Below are positions 40,216 to 49,239 of a stretch of 64,000 nt of DNA, piece after piece; within the stretch, counting starts at the first letter, position 1; each line of letters opens with the position of its first letter. The stretch spans positions 337,685 to 401,684 of the forward strand of contig CAYOLV010000004.1 of NCBI GenBank assembly GCA_964404895.1, given 5' to 3'. This DNA is from JBGSUZ01 sp964404895. GTDB taxonomy: Bacteria; Bacillota; Clostridia; Peptostreptococcales; Acidaminobacteraceae. Position numbers and translations under genes: made by a program. Under the pieces are notes generated by a model. The model was given only the letters and a program-made list of their open reading frames with translations, was not told the origin of the DNA and searched no databases.

Positions 40216-41223
40216 ATGATCCGCTTAAATGTCAATGAAATGCCTTGGGCTTTAAACCAAAGTCCTGCTGATGGCACTTTTGAGCTAAATCTAGACCTCA
40301 ACACCCTTAATCTGAACCGCTACCCTGATCCTGCTTATACAGATTTGAGAAGGGAGCTTGCCCAATTTTTAGGTATATCTGCTTCCCAAATCAGCCTTGC
40401 GAATGGCTCAGACGAGTTGATCTGGCTCAGTTTGTCCGTCCTCCTAAAGTCGGGAGACACTGTTGCCACCCACGCGCCCACCTTTGGGGAATATGAGCGA
40501 ATGGCAAGTCTTAGAGGGGTGCAAACCCTTTATGCCCCACTTGAAACAGATTATCAAACAGACTTGACTAGCCTTCTCACCGTGGCACGGCGCTATGGGG
40601 CTAAAATGGTTATTTTGTGCAGACCTAACAATCCCACTGGGGAGCTCATTTCATATGAAGCCTTGGTTGACTTTTTAAACGCTTATGAGGGCTACGTCCT
40701 CTTAGATGAAGCTTACATCGAATTTGCCGAGAGTCCTACCACCTTGCCACTGGTGACTCAGTTCCCAAATTTGGTAATTCTGCGAACCTTCTCAAAAGCT
40801 TACGGCATGGCAGGGCTTCGACTGGGTTACAGTATTTCATCTGAGGCCATTGCAAAACAGCTCAACGATTGTCGTCCACCCTACAATATTAATGTGGTGA
40901 CAGAGTTCATCGCCAAGAGGGTTTTGGAACAGCCCCTCTTCTTTAAAGAGAGAATTGAGGCTCTGAAGGCTGAAAGAACCCGTGTTTCCAATGTTTTAAC
41001 GGCTCTTAATATTTCTTATTTGCCCTCTTCCTCTAATTTTATTTTGCTAATCGATTTAACAGCTCGTTTTGGCATGAATGGACAAGTTTTAGGCGAAGCC
41101 CTTGGGCAAGCAGGATTTTCAGTCAGGTCTTTTAAAGAACCTTGGCTCCAAGACTGTATCCGATTTTCACTGGGAACACCGCTGGAAAATACTGCTCTGA
41201 TTGAGGCGGTGAAAGGCTTATGA
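40216..41223 (+). CDS. hisC: Histidinol-phosphate aminotransferase
   Basis: 335 aa class I/II aminotransferase. LNRYPDPAYTDLRRELAQFLGI, NGSDELIWL, RPNNPTGE, LDEAYIEFAE and the PLP lysine in TFSKAYGMAGLRLGY. Converts imidazole-acetol phosphate to histidinol phosphate. GGAGG precedes the ATG; the stop overlaps hisB by four bases (ATGA). The 66-base gap after hisD holds a short repeat (CCTAACCCTT twice). Confidence 0.92.
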   Translation: MIRLNVNEMPWALNQSPADGTFELNLDLNTLNLNRYPDPAYTDLRRELAQFLGISASQISLANGSDELIWLSLSVLLKSGDTVATHAPTFGEYERMASLRGVQTLYAPLETDYQTDLTSLLTVARRYGAKMVILCRPNNPTGELISYEALVDFLNAYEGYVLLDEAYIEFAESPTTLPLVTQFPNLVILRTFSKAYGMAGLRLGYSISSEAIAKQLNDCRPPYNINVVTEFIAKRVLEQPLFFKERIEALKAERTRVSNVLTALNISYLPSSSNFILLIDLTARFGMNGQVLGEALGQAGFSVRSFKEPWLQDCIRFSLGTPLENTALIEAVKGL

Positions 41224-41855
41224 CAGATGATTCCCTTTGGATGTACACCCGAAAAACCAAAGAAACGGAAATCTCAATGACTTTAAAATTGCCCTCTGAT
41301 AGGGATGCTAACGTCACAGTCTCCAATCCTAATGGCCTATGCAAGGGTACTACAGGCATTGGCTTTTTTGACCATATGCTCACCGCCTTTTGCCACTACT
41401 CAGGGCTAGAACTCACGTTTGAGCTAAAGGGAGACTTTCAGGTGGATCAGCACCACAGCCTTGAAGACTTTGGTTATGGGCTGGGTACTTGTTTAAAAAT
41501 GGCTCTAGACGCTTCTCCTGACCTTTACAGACGGCGTTTTGCCCACACTTATGTTCCCATGGACGAAAGCCTTGTGCGCGTGGTCATCGACTTAAGTGGT
41601 AGACCTTATTTGAAGTGTGATTTACGCCCTTTAAGGGATTTTATTGGACAACTGGAAAGCGACTGTCTTCTTGAATTTTTTAGAGCTTTTGTTCAAACTG
41701 CCAAAATAACCTGTCACATTGCCGTGTTGGAAGGGGAAAACAGTCACCACATGGTTGAAGGGATTTTTAAGGCTTTGGCGCTCTCTTTAAAGGAAGCCCT
41801 TGCCACAACAGGTCAAGGACTGGGGGCAAATTCTACAAAAGGGCTGATTGATTAA
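41220..41855 (+). CDS. hisB: Imidazoleglycerol-phosphate dehydratase
   Basis: 211 aa, dehydratase domain only. TRKTKETEISMTLKL, TGIGFFDHMLTAFCHYSG, QVDQHHSLEDFGYGLG, and SHHMVEGIFKALALSLKEAL contain the Mn-binding histidines. There is no phosphatase domain, so histidinol-phosphate phosphatase (HisK/HisN) must be encoded elsewhere. Confidence 0.93.
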   Translation: MTDDSLWMYTRKTKETEISMTLKLPSDRDANVTVSNPNGLCKGTTGIGFFDHMLTAFCHYSGLELTFELKGDFQVDQHHSLEDFGYGLGTCLKMALDASPDLYRRRFAHTYVPMDESLVRVVIDLSGRPYLKCDLRPLRDFIGQLESDCLLEFFRAFVQTAKITCHIAVLEGENSHHMVEGIFKALALSLKEALATTGQGLGANSTKGLID

Positions 41856-41927
41856 GCTGATTGACTAAACCGATTCAGAGACAAGTTATGAGAATGACCC
41901 ACGTTCAAAGCAGATTAAGGAGGCTTT

Positions 41928-42554
41928 ATGATTACGATTTTAGATTATCAGGCGGGCAATTTGAAAAGCCTAAGGAACGCCCTTACACGCCAAGGGTTTG
42001 AGTCTCTTATTTCTTCTGACCCGGAAGTGATTCTGACAAGCCCATTGGTCATTTTACCCGGGGTGGGCGCTTATGGAGACGCCGTTTGTGCCCTTGAAAG
42101 GAGTGGCTTAAAGGCAGCTTTGATTGAGCGTTCAACCCTCGGCAGACCCATTCTTGGCATTTGTCTTGGCATGCAGCTTTTATATGAAGACTCAGACGAA
42201 ACTGAAGGCGAAGGTCTTGCTACTGGTCTTGGCCTATTAAAAGGAAAGATTCGCCGACTGCTCCCCAATGACCCTTCCTTAAAAATTCCTCACATGGGTT
42301 GGAATCAACTTCAAAAGACTGAGAACACCCTTCCTCAGCTTACCCCTTACAACAATGAAGATATGTATTTTGTACACAGTTACGGTTTGGTGGAAACGGA
42401 AGACGCTCAAGTCCAGTTTTATACTGACCATGGGCAGAAAATCCCCGCAATTGTTTATAAACCCGCTTTGATGGGGTTCCAATTCCACCCCGAAAAGAGC
42501 GGTTTAAAAGGTGAACAACTTTTGGCAGAAGCGATTCAAATCCTCAGCCGATAA
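41928..42554 (+). CDS. hisH: Imidazole glycerol phosphate synthase, glutaminase subunit
   Basis: 208 aa class I glutamine amidotransferase. Catalytic Cys in GICLGMQLLYEDS, His/Glu in MGFQFHPEKSG, and the typical start MITILDYQAGNLKSLRNAL. Releases ammonia for HisF. AGGAGG before ATG. The 72-base gap after hisB carries a short imperfect repeat but no gene. Confidence 0.94.
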   Translation: MITILDYQAGNLKSLRNALTRQGFESLISSDPEVILTSPLVILPGVGAYGDAVCALERSGLKAALIERSTLGRPILGICLGMQLLYEDSDETEGEGLATGLGLLKGKIRRLLPNDPSLKIPHMGWNQLQKTENTLPQLTPYNNEDMYFVHSYGLVETEDAQVQFYTDHGQKIPAIVYKPALMGFQFHPEKSGLKGEQLLAEAIQILSR

Positions 42555-42630
42555 ACAACCACTCTGAGTTTTACTAAAAGCCACTGATTAGATTTATATC
42601 TTACAACTTATTAGAATTGAGGTGATTTTT

Positions 42631-43356
42631 ATGCAATTAATTCCAGCAATGGATCTCATAAATGGAAAATGTGTCCGACTCTATCAAGGCGACTGGGAGC
42701 AACAAGCTTATTTTGAACAGTCCCCCCTTGATTGGGCTCAAAAGAATGAAGCTTCTGGGGTGTCCAGACTTCACATGGTGGACTTGGATGGCGCTTTCAC
42801 GGGGAATAGCCAAAACAAAGAAATTCTCCAAGCCGTTCGAAAAGCTGTATCTATCCCCATCCAAATCGGGGGCGGTATTCGAACAGTGGCGCAAGCCGAA
42901 CAGCTTATTAAAGAAGGTTTTGATGTGATTTTAGGAACCATGCTTTATAAAGACCCCGTTTCCACCGCTAAACTGATTCAAAAATACCCTGACCAGTTGG
43001 TGGCTTCGGTGGACTGTAAAAATGGAAATGTCACGCTGGAAGGTTGGACTATTGGGACTTCTGTTAGCGGAATTGAATTTGTACAGTATTTGACCCGTAT
43101 AGGCTTTAAACGAATTGTCTATACTGACATTTCCAAAGATGGCACCCTGACGGGTTGTAATCTTAAGGAACTATCAGAATTGATGGATCTCAAAGACGGG
43201 AGTCCCTTTAGCCTGATTGCCTCTGGTGGCATTGGTTGTCTAAAAGATTTAGAAAATCTGAAAACCCTTGGGGTAGAAGAAGCCATTGTTGGGAAAGCCC
43301 TCCTCAGTGGGGCGTTTACCTTAGAGCGCGCCTTGGAGGTCTGTTATGCTGACTAA
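42631..43356 (+). CDS. hisA: ProFAR isomerase
   Basis: 241 aa from ATG 42631 (MQLIPAMDLINGKCVRLYQGD), with GAGGTG upstream; the in-frame GTG at 42622 is part of that ribosome site. TIM barrel with catalytic Asp8 and the second Asp in YTDISKDGTLTGCN; phosphate loops IQIGGGIRT and IASGGIGCLKDL. Isomerises ProFAR to PRFAR. Overlaps hisF by 11 bases. Confidence 0.94.
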   Translation: MQLIPAMDLINGKCVRLYQGDWEQQAYFEQSPLDWAQKNEASGVSRLHMVDLDGAFTGNSQNKEILQAVRKAVSIPIQIGGGIRTVAQAEQLIKEGFDVILGTMLYKDPVSTAKLIQKYPDQLVASVDCKNGNVTLEGWTIGTSVSGIEFVQYLTRIGFKRIVYTDISKDGTLTGCNLKELSELMDLKDGSPFSLIASGGIGCLKDLENLKTLGVEEAIVGKALLSGAFTLERALEVCYAD

Positions 43357-44104
43357 ACGACTGATTCCCTGTTTAGATGTTTCAGATGGCTATGTGGTGA
43401 AAGGCGTTCAATTCCAAAATGTCCGCGCCATTGCGGACCCTGTCGAATTAGGTGCCTATTACGCGGAACAAGGTGCAGACGAGCTGGTTTTTTACGATAT
43501 TTCTGCCAGTGTGAAAGGACGCAGTTTATCGGCTGAATTGGTCTCTAAAATTGCTGAAAAACTTTCCATTCCCTTTACGGTAGGGGGCGGCATTCAAACT
43601 ATTGATGACTTTTACACCGTACTGGGGGCGGGGGCTGACAAAGTTTCCATTAACGCCTCTGCCCTAAAAACCCCTCAACTGATTAGCCAAGGGGCGAAAC
43701 GTTTTGGCAGTCAGTGTGTGGTGGTTTCTATGGACATTCGGAAAATAGGAAGCGACCAATGGGAAATCTACAGAAGTGGCGGCAAAGTGGCTACAGGCTT
43801 ATGTCCCTTTGAATGGGCAAAAAAAGCTGAAGATTTAGGCGCAGGGGAACTGGTGCTCAACGCCATTCACGTGGATGGCATGAAAGAGGGCTATGACTTA
43901 GAACTCACTCGGCGGATTTCAGAGCTGGTGAAAATTCCCGTGATTGCTTCAGGTGGTGCTGGAAAAGCTCAAGACTTTATTGAGGTCTTAACCCTTGGCA
44001 AAGCCGATGCCGCACTGGCTGCCTCTGTTTTTCACAACAAGACCTTGCTGCTGCCCGATTTAAAATCCCAGTTAAAAAGCAGTGGGCTTCCCATTCGGCT
44101 GTAA
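43346..44104 (+). CDS. hisF: Imidazole glycerol phosphate synthase, cyclase subunit
   Basis: 252 aa TIM barrel. MLTKRLIPCLDVSDGYVVKGVQFQNVRAIADPVELG with the catalytic Asp11, FTVGGGIQTIDDF, and NAIHVDGMKEGYDLELTRRISE with ASGGAGKAQDF. Forms imidazole glycerol phosphate and AICAR with HisH. GGAGG lies in the hisA 3' end. Confidence 0.95.
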   Translation: MLTKRLIPCLDVSDGYVVKGVQFQNVRAIADPVELGAYYAEQGADELVFYDISASVKGRSLSAELVSKIAEKLSIPFTVGGGIQTIDDFYTVLGAGADKVSINASALKTPQLISQGAKRFGSQCVVVSMDIRKIGSDQWEIYRSGGKVATGLCPFEWAKKAEDLGAGELVLNAIHVDGMKEGYDLELTRRISELVKIPVIASGGAGKAQDFIEVLTLGKADAALAASVFHNKTLLLPDLKSQLKSSGLPIRL

Positions 44105-44170
44105 GGATTTATCCATTAATAAGCTGTAGGTATTTATCTCATAAATAGTAGGTATTTATCCCATAAATAA
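44103..44170 (+). repeat. 22-bp tandem repeats between hisF and hisIE
   Basis: Two near-identical 22-base units (TAGGTATTTATCTCATAAAT type) at 44127-44148 and 44149-44170, preceded by a degenerate third copy at 44103-44126. They end at the hisIE ribosome binding site. Confidence 0.75.
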
Positions 44171-44181
44171 AGGAGGACAAC

Positions 44182-44838
44182 ATGAACCCATTTGAAAATA
44201 ACACCCTGATTCCCTGCATTGTTCAGTCCTCGGTGGACAAAAAAGTCCTCATGCTGGCCTATATGAATCAAGAAGCCTATGAAAAGACCCTTGCCTCAAG
44301 AACTTTGACTTTCTTTTCCCGTTCTCGCCAAGCCCTTTGGGTGAAGGGTGAAACTTCAGGCAACCGGTTAGACTTGCAACAATTGACTCTAGACTGTGAC
44401 TCAGACACCCTTCTGGCGTGGGTCGTCCCCTCTGGTCCCGTTTGTCACACAGGGGATGCGACTTGTTTTGACAGAGAAGCCGTATATACAAAAGAGGGAT
44501 TTGAGGCTGTCGTAAAGACAGTAAGCGAGGGTGAAACTGAGGGTGAATCCAAGTCTGAAATTCCAGTCCTTCAAACACTGTTCAACTGCATCGAAGACCG
44601 AAAGGCAAACCCTAAAGAAAAGTCCTATACCACTTACCTCTTTGAAAAAGGACTGGATAAAATTCTAAAAAAAGTCGGTGAAGAGACGGCGGAGGTAATC
44701 ATCGCTTCAAAAAATCCTGACAAGAATGAATTTTTAAACGAATGTGCTGACCTCATTTACCATTTATGGGTTCTAATATCCGTCCAAAACCTAAAGCCTT
44801 CTCAGGTCTTTAAAGTCTTGAAATCTCGAGAAAATTAA
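44182..44838 (+). CDS. hisI: Bifunctional phosphoribosyl-AMP cyclohydrolase / phosphoribosyl-ATP pyrophosphatase
   Basis: 218 aa, HisIE fusion. The HisI half has MLAYMNQEAYEKTL, TFFSRSRQALWVKGETSGN, DCDSDTLL and the zinc motif GPVCHTGDATCF. An acidic linker (SEGETEGESKSEIP) leads to the HisE half with KSYTTYLFEKGLDKILKKVGEETAEVIIASKN and LNECADLIYHLWVL. Performs steps two and three of histidine synthesis. GGAGG before ATG. Last gene of the operon. Confidence 0.94.
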   Translation: MNPFENNTLIPCIVQSSVDKKVLMLAYMNQEAYEKTLASRTLTFFSRSRQALWVKGETSGNRLDLQQLTLDCDSDTLLAWVVPSGPVCHTGDATCFDREAVYTKEGFEAVVKTVSEGETEGESKSEIPVLQTLFNCIEDRKANPKEKSYTTYLFEKGLDKILKKVGEETAEVIIASKNPDKNEFLNECADLIYHLWVLISVQNLKPSQVFKVLKSREN

Positions 44839-44956
44839 GGGGTGTACAAAGATTATTGTATAGACAGTCCACGTCTCTAGTGCTACATTATTAAGTGGGG
44901 TTTAGTTCGCCTATGCCCTCTTGCACCACTAATCTGACTATAAAGCGAGGCGTCTT
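44839..44956 (+). other. Leader of the Ca2+/H+ antiporter gene
   Basis: A 118-base stretch with inverted segments (AGTGG...CCACT around 44894-44932; ACG-TCTC near 44870 against GAGGCG near 44949). Possibly structured RNA, but I recognise no riboswitch class and no clear terminator for hisIE. Confidence 0.25.
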
Positions 44957-46000
44957 ATGCAATACCTTAAATACCTATTTATTTTTCTACCTATTTCTAT
45001 AGGTCTTGAAGTCACAGGGCAACCTGCGTTGTGGATCTTCATTACTGCTTGTTTGTCTATTATTCCCCTAGCCGGTCTTATGGGCATGGCGACTGAGGAA
45101 ATTGCCGTTTACAGCGGTCCAAAAGTAGGTGGACTCTTAAATGCGACCTTCGGCAACGCCACTGAGCTGATTATTTCATTCTTTGCCTTGAAAGCTGGGC
45201 TTTTCGACGTGGTCAAAGCATCCATTGCCGGGGCTGTTATTGGTAATATCTTATTGGTACTCGGTGCCAGCATGCTCTTTGGGGGCATAAAATTTAAGAC
45301 ACAAACCTTCAATAAAAAATCCGTTGGGGTTTCTTCCAGCATGCTCCTCTTTGCAGTTATCGGACTCAGCATTCCCGCTGTTTTCACCCATACTGTTCGC
45401 CCAGAACTTTTGAATACCCAGTATGAGGGACTCAGTGTAGCTGTTGCCATCATCATGTTCACCATTTACATTTTGAGCCTATTCTTCTCTTTCTACACCC
45501 ACAAAGATGTCCTCGGTACTAGCCATGAAGAAGTGGTGGAAAGTCAGTGGAGTTTTAAAAAGGCCATTGGCGTCTTAGTGCTCTCTACTGTTTTAATTGC
45601 TTTAATGAGTGAATTCTTAGTCGGTTCTATTGAATCCGTTACCAGTACCTTTGGTCTCAGCGAGTTATTCGTGGGGATTATCATCATTGCCATTATTGGT
45701 AATGCCGCAGAGCACAGTACAGCTATTATTATGGCTGGAAAAAATAAAATGGACATCGCTGTGGAAATCGCCATTGGTTCAAGCCTTCAAATCATTCTTT
45801 TTGTCGCGCCAGTTCTCATTTTCATCAGCTTATTCTTTACACCAATGAGCATTGTGTTCAATGAGTTTGAGCTCTTTGCCATGTTCTTTGCTGCCATTAT
45901 TGCCAACCAAGTTGCAAGCGATGGTGAATCTAACTGGTTAGAAGGGGTTCAATTGATTGCAGTCTACGTCATTATGGCGATTGCGTTCTTCTTTGTCTAA
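44957..46000 (+). CDS. Ca2+/H+ antiporter (CaCA family, CAX type)
   Basis: 347 aa with about eleven membrane helices. The two conserved alpha repeats are visible: GGLLNATFGNATELIISFFAL and GIIIIAIIGNAAEHSTAIIMAGKNKMDIAVEIAIGSSLQI. Exchanges Ca2+ for protons at the cell membrane. GAGG before ATG. It follows the his operon by 118 bases but has no functional link to it. Confidence 0.9.
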   Translation: MQYLKYLFIFLPISIGLEVTGQPALWIFITACLSIIPLAGLMGMATEEIAVYSGPKVGGLLNATFGNATELIISFFALKAGLFDVVKASIAGAVIGNILLVLGASMLFGGIKFKTQTFNKKSVGVSSSMLLFAVIGLSIPAVFTHTVRPELLNTQYEGLSVAVAIIMFTIYILSLFFSFYTHKDVLGTSHEEVVESQWSFKKAIGVLVLSTVLIALMSEFLVGSIESVTSTFGLSELFVGIIIIAIIGNAAEHSTAIIMAGKNKMDIAVEIAIGSSLQIILFVAPVLIFISLFFTPMSIVFNEFELFAMFFAAIIANQVASDGESNWLEGVQLIAVYVIMAIAFFFV

Positions 46001-46065
46001 AAGATAAATAGGAAGTTCAAAATAGGAAATACAAAGACTTCAATATAAAGGAAGACCTAAATATA

Positions 46066-46114
46066 AAAAGCGTGTCAGTCAAAAGTTTATGCTTCTGACT
46101 GACACGCTTTTATT
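46066..46114. terminator. Bidirectional terminator
   Basis: AAAAGCGTGTCAGTCA pairs with TGACTGACACGCTTTT; shared by the antiporter gene and the convergent GNAT gene. Confidence 0.9.
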
Positions 46115-46122
46115 TTAAGCCT

Positions 46123-47070
46123 TTAGACATTGATTACATTTTGCAAATTAAAAATTATCTTATTATAACACATCATGACCACTTGTTTTTTAAAGCCTTC
46201 GCTGAGATAAAGGTCTGCAGCTTTCTCGTTGTCTGCATTGACACACAACATGGCGTTAGGCATTTCATTGGCTTGACCAAAGGCCACTCCGGCTCTTAGG
46301 AGTAACTTTCCAAGACCCCTTCCCTGATACTCAGGCAAGACTGCTACAGGCCCGATAAAGGCATAAGTCTTATCTTCTTCCACTTCTTTTCCAACTCGGA
46401 TGACCCCAATAGCTTCATCCTCTTTTTTCAAGATCAGCATGCCTCCTGGAACCGTGCTTGGATCTTTAACCATCTTGTAGACATCGGCTTCAGTAATAGG
46501 AGTTTCGCTGCCCTTTAAGGTTGCAAAGGCTTTATTTCTGACCTTACACCAGTCTAGAGCGTCGCTTTGATCCAAGTATGCTTTTATGTAATATCCCTCT
46601 GGGAGTTGAATTGATTCCACAGGCAAGTCATCCCGATCCAGTACCCAAACATAACGATCCAATTGGAAATCTATTTCCTTCAAAATATCCGCAACTTCTG
46701 TCTTGGATTCTGGAATAAATAAAAATAGGTGATCCATAGCCATCATATAAGGTTCAATAGCGGCGTAGAGCATTTCATATGCCTCATGAGTCGTGTCTAC
46801 CGCATGGAAAATCGAAAATCTGCCCCGTTTTTTATCTTCCATATAAGGGAGACATCTTACCGAAATCATTCCGACCACACTGCCGCTTGCATCTTTCAAA
46901 CAAAAAGTGGGCTGCTTCTCAGGACTGGGATCAAATTTTTCCAGTTCTTCATCGTATAAGTCGGACTCATCATGTTCAAATCGATATTTTTTACAATAGT
47001 TCACATAAAGCATTTTGTTGCTTTCATTTATTTGTTCAACGAGGTAGATGCTTTGCTGTTCTTTTTCCAT
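46123..47070 (-). CDS. Two-domain GNAT acetyltransferase
   Basis: 315 aa. The N-terminal half is a degenerate GNAT-like domain (FCLKDASGSVVGMISVRCLPYM). The C-terminal half is a full GNAT with AFIGPVAVLPEYQGRGLGKLLLRAGVAFGQ (acetyl-CoA loop QGRGLG) and NADNEKAADLYLSEGFKKQ. Substrate unknown. The ribosome site AGGAG lies in the last codons of the HD gene upstream, so the two are coupled. Confidence 0.8.
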   Translation of the reverse strand: MEKEQQSIYLVEQINESNKMLYVNYCKKYRFEHDESDLYDEELEKFDPSPEKQPTFCLKDASGSVVGMISVRCLPYMEDKKRGRFSIFHAVDTTHEAYEMLYAAIEPYMMAMDHLFLFIPESKTEVADILKEIDFQLDRYVWVLDRDDLPVESIQLPEGYYIKAYLDQSDALDWCKVRNKAFATLKGSETPITEADVYKMVKDPSTVPGGMLILKKEDEAIGVIRVGKEVEEDKTYAFIGPVAVLPEYQGRGLGKLLLRAGVAFGQANEMPNAMLCVNADNEKAADLYLSEGFKKQVVMMCYNKIIFNLQNVINV

Positions 47071-47075
47071 AAGGG

Positions 47076-47645
47076 TTAGGCTCCTAATCCGATTTCTTCT
47101 GCGACTTCACGCATACCTAAAATCGTATGGGTGATGACTTCGTCCAATTCCCATCCCAGCATCTCAACGCCTTTTTCAATAATTTCACGAGAAACTCCAG
47201 CTGCAAAACTTAAAGTCTTAAATTTCTTTTTGACAGATTTAGTTTCAAGATCCATCACACTTTTCGAAGGTCTCATAATGGCGCAGGCATGAATCAAACC
47301 ACAAAGTTCATCTGTGGCATAAAGTACCTTTTCCATAATGTGTTCTGGCGCAACATCTGCACCCGTAAGTCCGTAACCATGACTCACAACGGATCTGATA
47401 ATCTCATCATCGTAAGAATGAGCGGTTAAAATTTCTCTCACTTTTACACAGTGTTGATCTGGAAACATGTCGTAGTCCAGATCATGAAGTAGTCCGACTA
47501 AACCCCATTTTTCAACATCTTCCTGCTGAAGATGCTTGGCATAGTAGCGCATGACGCCCTCTACTGCTTGTGCGTGCTTCAATAAATAGTCTGTTTTCGT
47601 GTACTCATTTAGCAAATTCCAAGCTTGCTCCCTGGTAGGTCTCAT
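47076..47645 (-). CDS. HD-domain hydrolase
   Basis: 189 aa from ATG 47645 (MRPTREQAWNLLNEY), with GGGAG nine bases upstream; the longer ORF to 47717 has no ribosome site. Metal residues: LKHAQAVEG (His), VGLLHDLDYD (His-Asp), and VVSHGYG. This is the small HD phosphohydrolase type that often has nucleotide or phosphomonoester substrates. First gene of a two-gene operon with the GNAT. Confidence 0.8.
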   Translation of the reverse strand: MRPTREQAWNLLNEYTKTDYLLKHAQAVEGVMRYYAKHLQQEDVEKWGLVGLLHDLDYDMFPDQHCVKVREILTAHSYDDEIIRSVVSHGYGLTGADVAPEHIMEKVLYATDELCGLIHACAIMRPSKSVMDLETKSVKKKFKTLSFAAGVSREIIEKGVEMLGWELDEVITHTILGMREVAEEIGLGA

Positions 47646-47694
47646 TCTAGTCAACTCCCTTTGTATCATTTTGTTATTAACATTATATACGGAA

Positions 47695-47723
47695 TTGACA
47701 CAGATACAAATAGTCAATATTTT
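47695..47723 (+). promoter_or_regulatory. Rightward promoter upstream of the M15 peptidase gene
   Basis: -35 TTGACA (47695-47700), 17-base spacer, -10 TATTTT (47718-47723). It points toward a small ORF and the peptidase. Confidence 0.5.
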
Positions 47724-47750
47724 GAAAACTATATTAATACACTTCTAGAG

Positions 47751-47876
47751 GTGCTTCTTTTAAGTATTTGTACCCTTGCTGCACAGAATACCTTCCCCAC
47801 TTCTCTAAATATAGTTATAATAGGATTGATAATCATTCTGTATGATACTACTCAAAAGTTGCGAAAGGAAGTTTAA
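47751..47876 (+). CDS. Possible small membrane protein ahead of the M15 peptidase
   Basis: 41 codons from GTG 47751 (start uncertain; no clear ribosome site). Hydrophobic segments LLLSICTLAAQ and LNIVIIGLIIILY with a basic tail TTQKLRKEV. It ends four bases before the peptidase start and contains its ribosome site, so it may be a coupled small gene or chance ORF. Confidence 0.3.
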   Translation: MLLLSICTLAAQNTFPTSLNIVIIGLIIILYDTTQKLRKEV

Positions 47877-47880
47877 TCCC

Positions 47881-49131
47881 TTGAAAGCCTTAACGAAGCT
47901 CTTACTCACAGCCTTTATGCTGTGTTTCTTTACAAGTTTTACATATGCAGAAGCAGTGACTACACCTGGTTCAGTTAATGTGACCACACCTTCTAACCCT
48001 TTGGATGCGCAAACTGATATGACCATTAATTCAAGCAATACAGAATCGCCTATTCCCTTTGTGGATCAGGGCTTGGTATTTATCACTTTACAGGACTTGT
48101 CCGCTGACTTATCCAAACAGGTGGCTATAGACTTTAATGTTTTGAAAACCAAGGACAAAAAAATATACACCTTCAATAATGGATTTATGACTCAACTCAA
48201 ACTCCCTTTGATATGGAAGGACGGTCATTTCGGTTTTCAAGTGGGTTCCAATTATTCAGGTGTGCTCTGCAACTTAACTGTCAATGAAAAAAAGGGGCTG
48301 TACAGCACCCAAGTAGCTTTAAAGAAGCAAGGCGATGGTACTTATTTAGCCACTATAAACACCACCTATGAGAATCTCAAGAGTTTACCTCAAAATTTCA
48401 ATCTCATTTTGGTCAGCAGAGCCATTCCCATCGATGGGGATCTAAAATTTTCATTAACTAAATTAAGTGCTCTTGAAATTGCTAGAACCTCTGACATGTC
48501 AGTCAATGCTGAAATTGGACTCCCTTTGCAAAATATGTTCAAAGCCTCCTCATCAGCTAATTCCTTTAAATTAAATGTGGTGAGCGGTTTCAGAACTGTT
48601 GCCAAGCAAAGATACCTATTTAACAATAAAATGGCTATCCTTAAGAGCCAAGGGGTAGCGGATCCGTTTGAAGTGGCTTCTAAGACAGTGAACCCGCCTA
48701 CACAAAGCGAGCACCATACTGGCTATGCTGTGGATATTCTTTCGACTCGCGTGACGGGTTTAGGCGCTTTTAAAGGCACCTCAGAAGCCAAGTGGCTGGA
48801 AGCTAATTCTTACAAATATGGATTTGTGGTCAGGTATCCAAATGGTAAGACGGGCATCACAGGCATTTCTTATGAGCCTTGGCACTTTCGTTATGTAGGA
48901 AAAGAATACGCCAAAGTATTAAAAGAAAACAAACTCACTTTAGAAGAATGGCTGACACAGGGTAAAAAAGGAACTCTTTATACTTCTATCAATGGAAAAC
49001 AGCACTATTTCGTCGTTGTTTCCAGCGATTTAACCGCTCAAGCAAATCGCAGTGGCGCTCAAGCTTCTGAGACTAAACGGTATTATATCTCACCGGGTTG
49101 GGCGGCTTATGACATAGTTATTCCAGAATAG
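47881..49131 (+). CDS. Secreted M15-family D,D-carboxypeptidase (VanY type)
   Basis: 416 aa from TTG 47881, which follows AAAGGAAG at a good distance and gives a clean signal peptide (KALTKLLLTAFMLCFFTSFTYAEA); an upstream ATG at 47842 lacks a ribosome site. Residues about 40-190 form a beta-rich domain of unknown type. The C-terminal peptidase has SGFRTVAKQRYLF, SEHHTGYAVDIL (zinc His and Asp) and EPWHFRYVG (zinc His). It trims D-Ala from peptidoglycan stem peptides outside the cell. Confidence 0.88.
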   Translation: MKALTKLLLTAFMLCFFTSFTYAEAVTTPGSVNVTTPSNPLDAQTDMTINSSNTESPIPFVDQGLVFITLQDLSADLSKQVAIDFNVLKTKDKKIYTFNNGFMTQLKLPLIWKDGHFGFQVGSNYSGVLCNLTVNEKKGLYSTQVALKKQGDGTYLATINTTYENLKSLPQNFNLILVSRAIPIDGDLKFSLTKLSALEIARTSDMSVNAEIGLPLQNMFKASSSANSFKLNVVSGFRTVAKQRYLFNNKMAILKSQGVADPFEVASKTVNPPTQSEHHTGYAVDILSTRVTGLGAFKGTSEAKWLEANSYKYGFVVRYPNGKTGITGISYEPWHFRYVGKEYAKVLKENKLTLEEWLTQGKKGTLYTSINGKQHYFVVVSSDLTAQANRSGAQASETKRYYISPGWAAYDIVIPE

Positions 49132-49157
49132 ACTGAAGATTGCTTAAAAATCCAAAT

Positions 49158-49192
49158 CGCCCTAAGCTCAACGAAGAGCTTAGGGCGTTTTC
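49158..49192. terminator. Bidirectional terminator
   Basis: CGCCCTAAGCTC-AACGA-AGAGCTTAGGGCG-TTTTC; shared by the peptidase and chemoreceptor genes. Confidence 0.85.
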
Positions 49193-49239
49193 TATTTGAT
49201 TAATACTTTAGTTATTGTTCAGCCTTATCTTTATAACCT

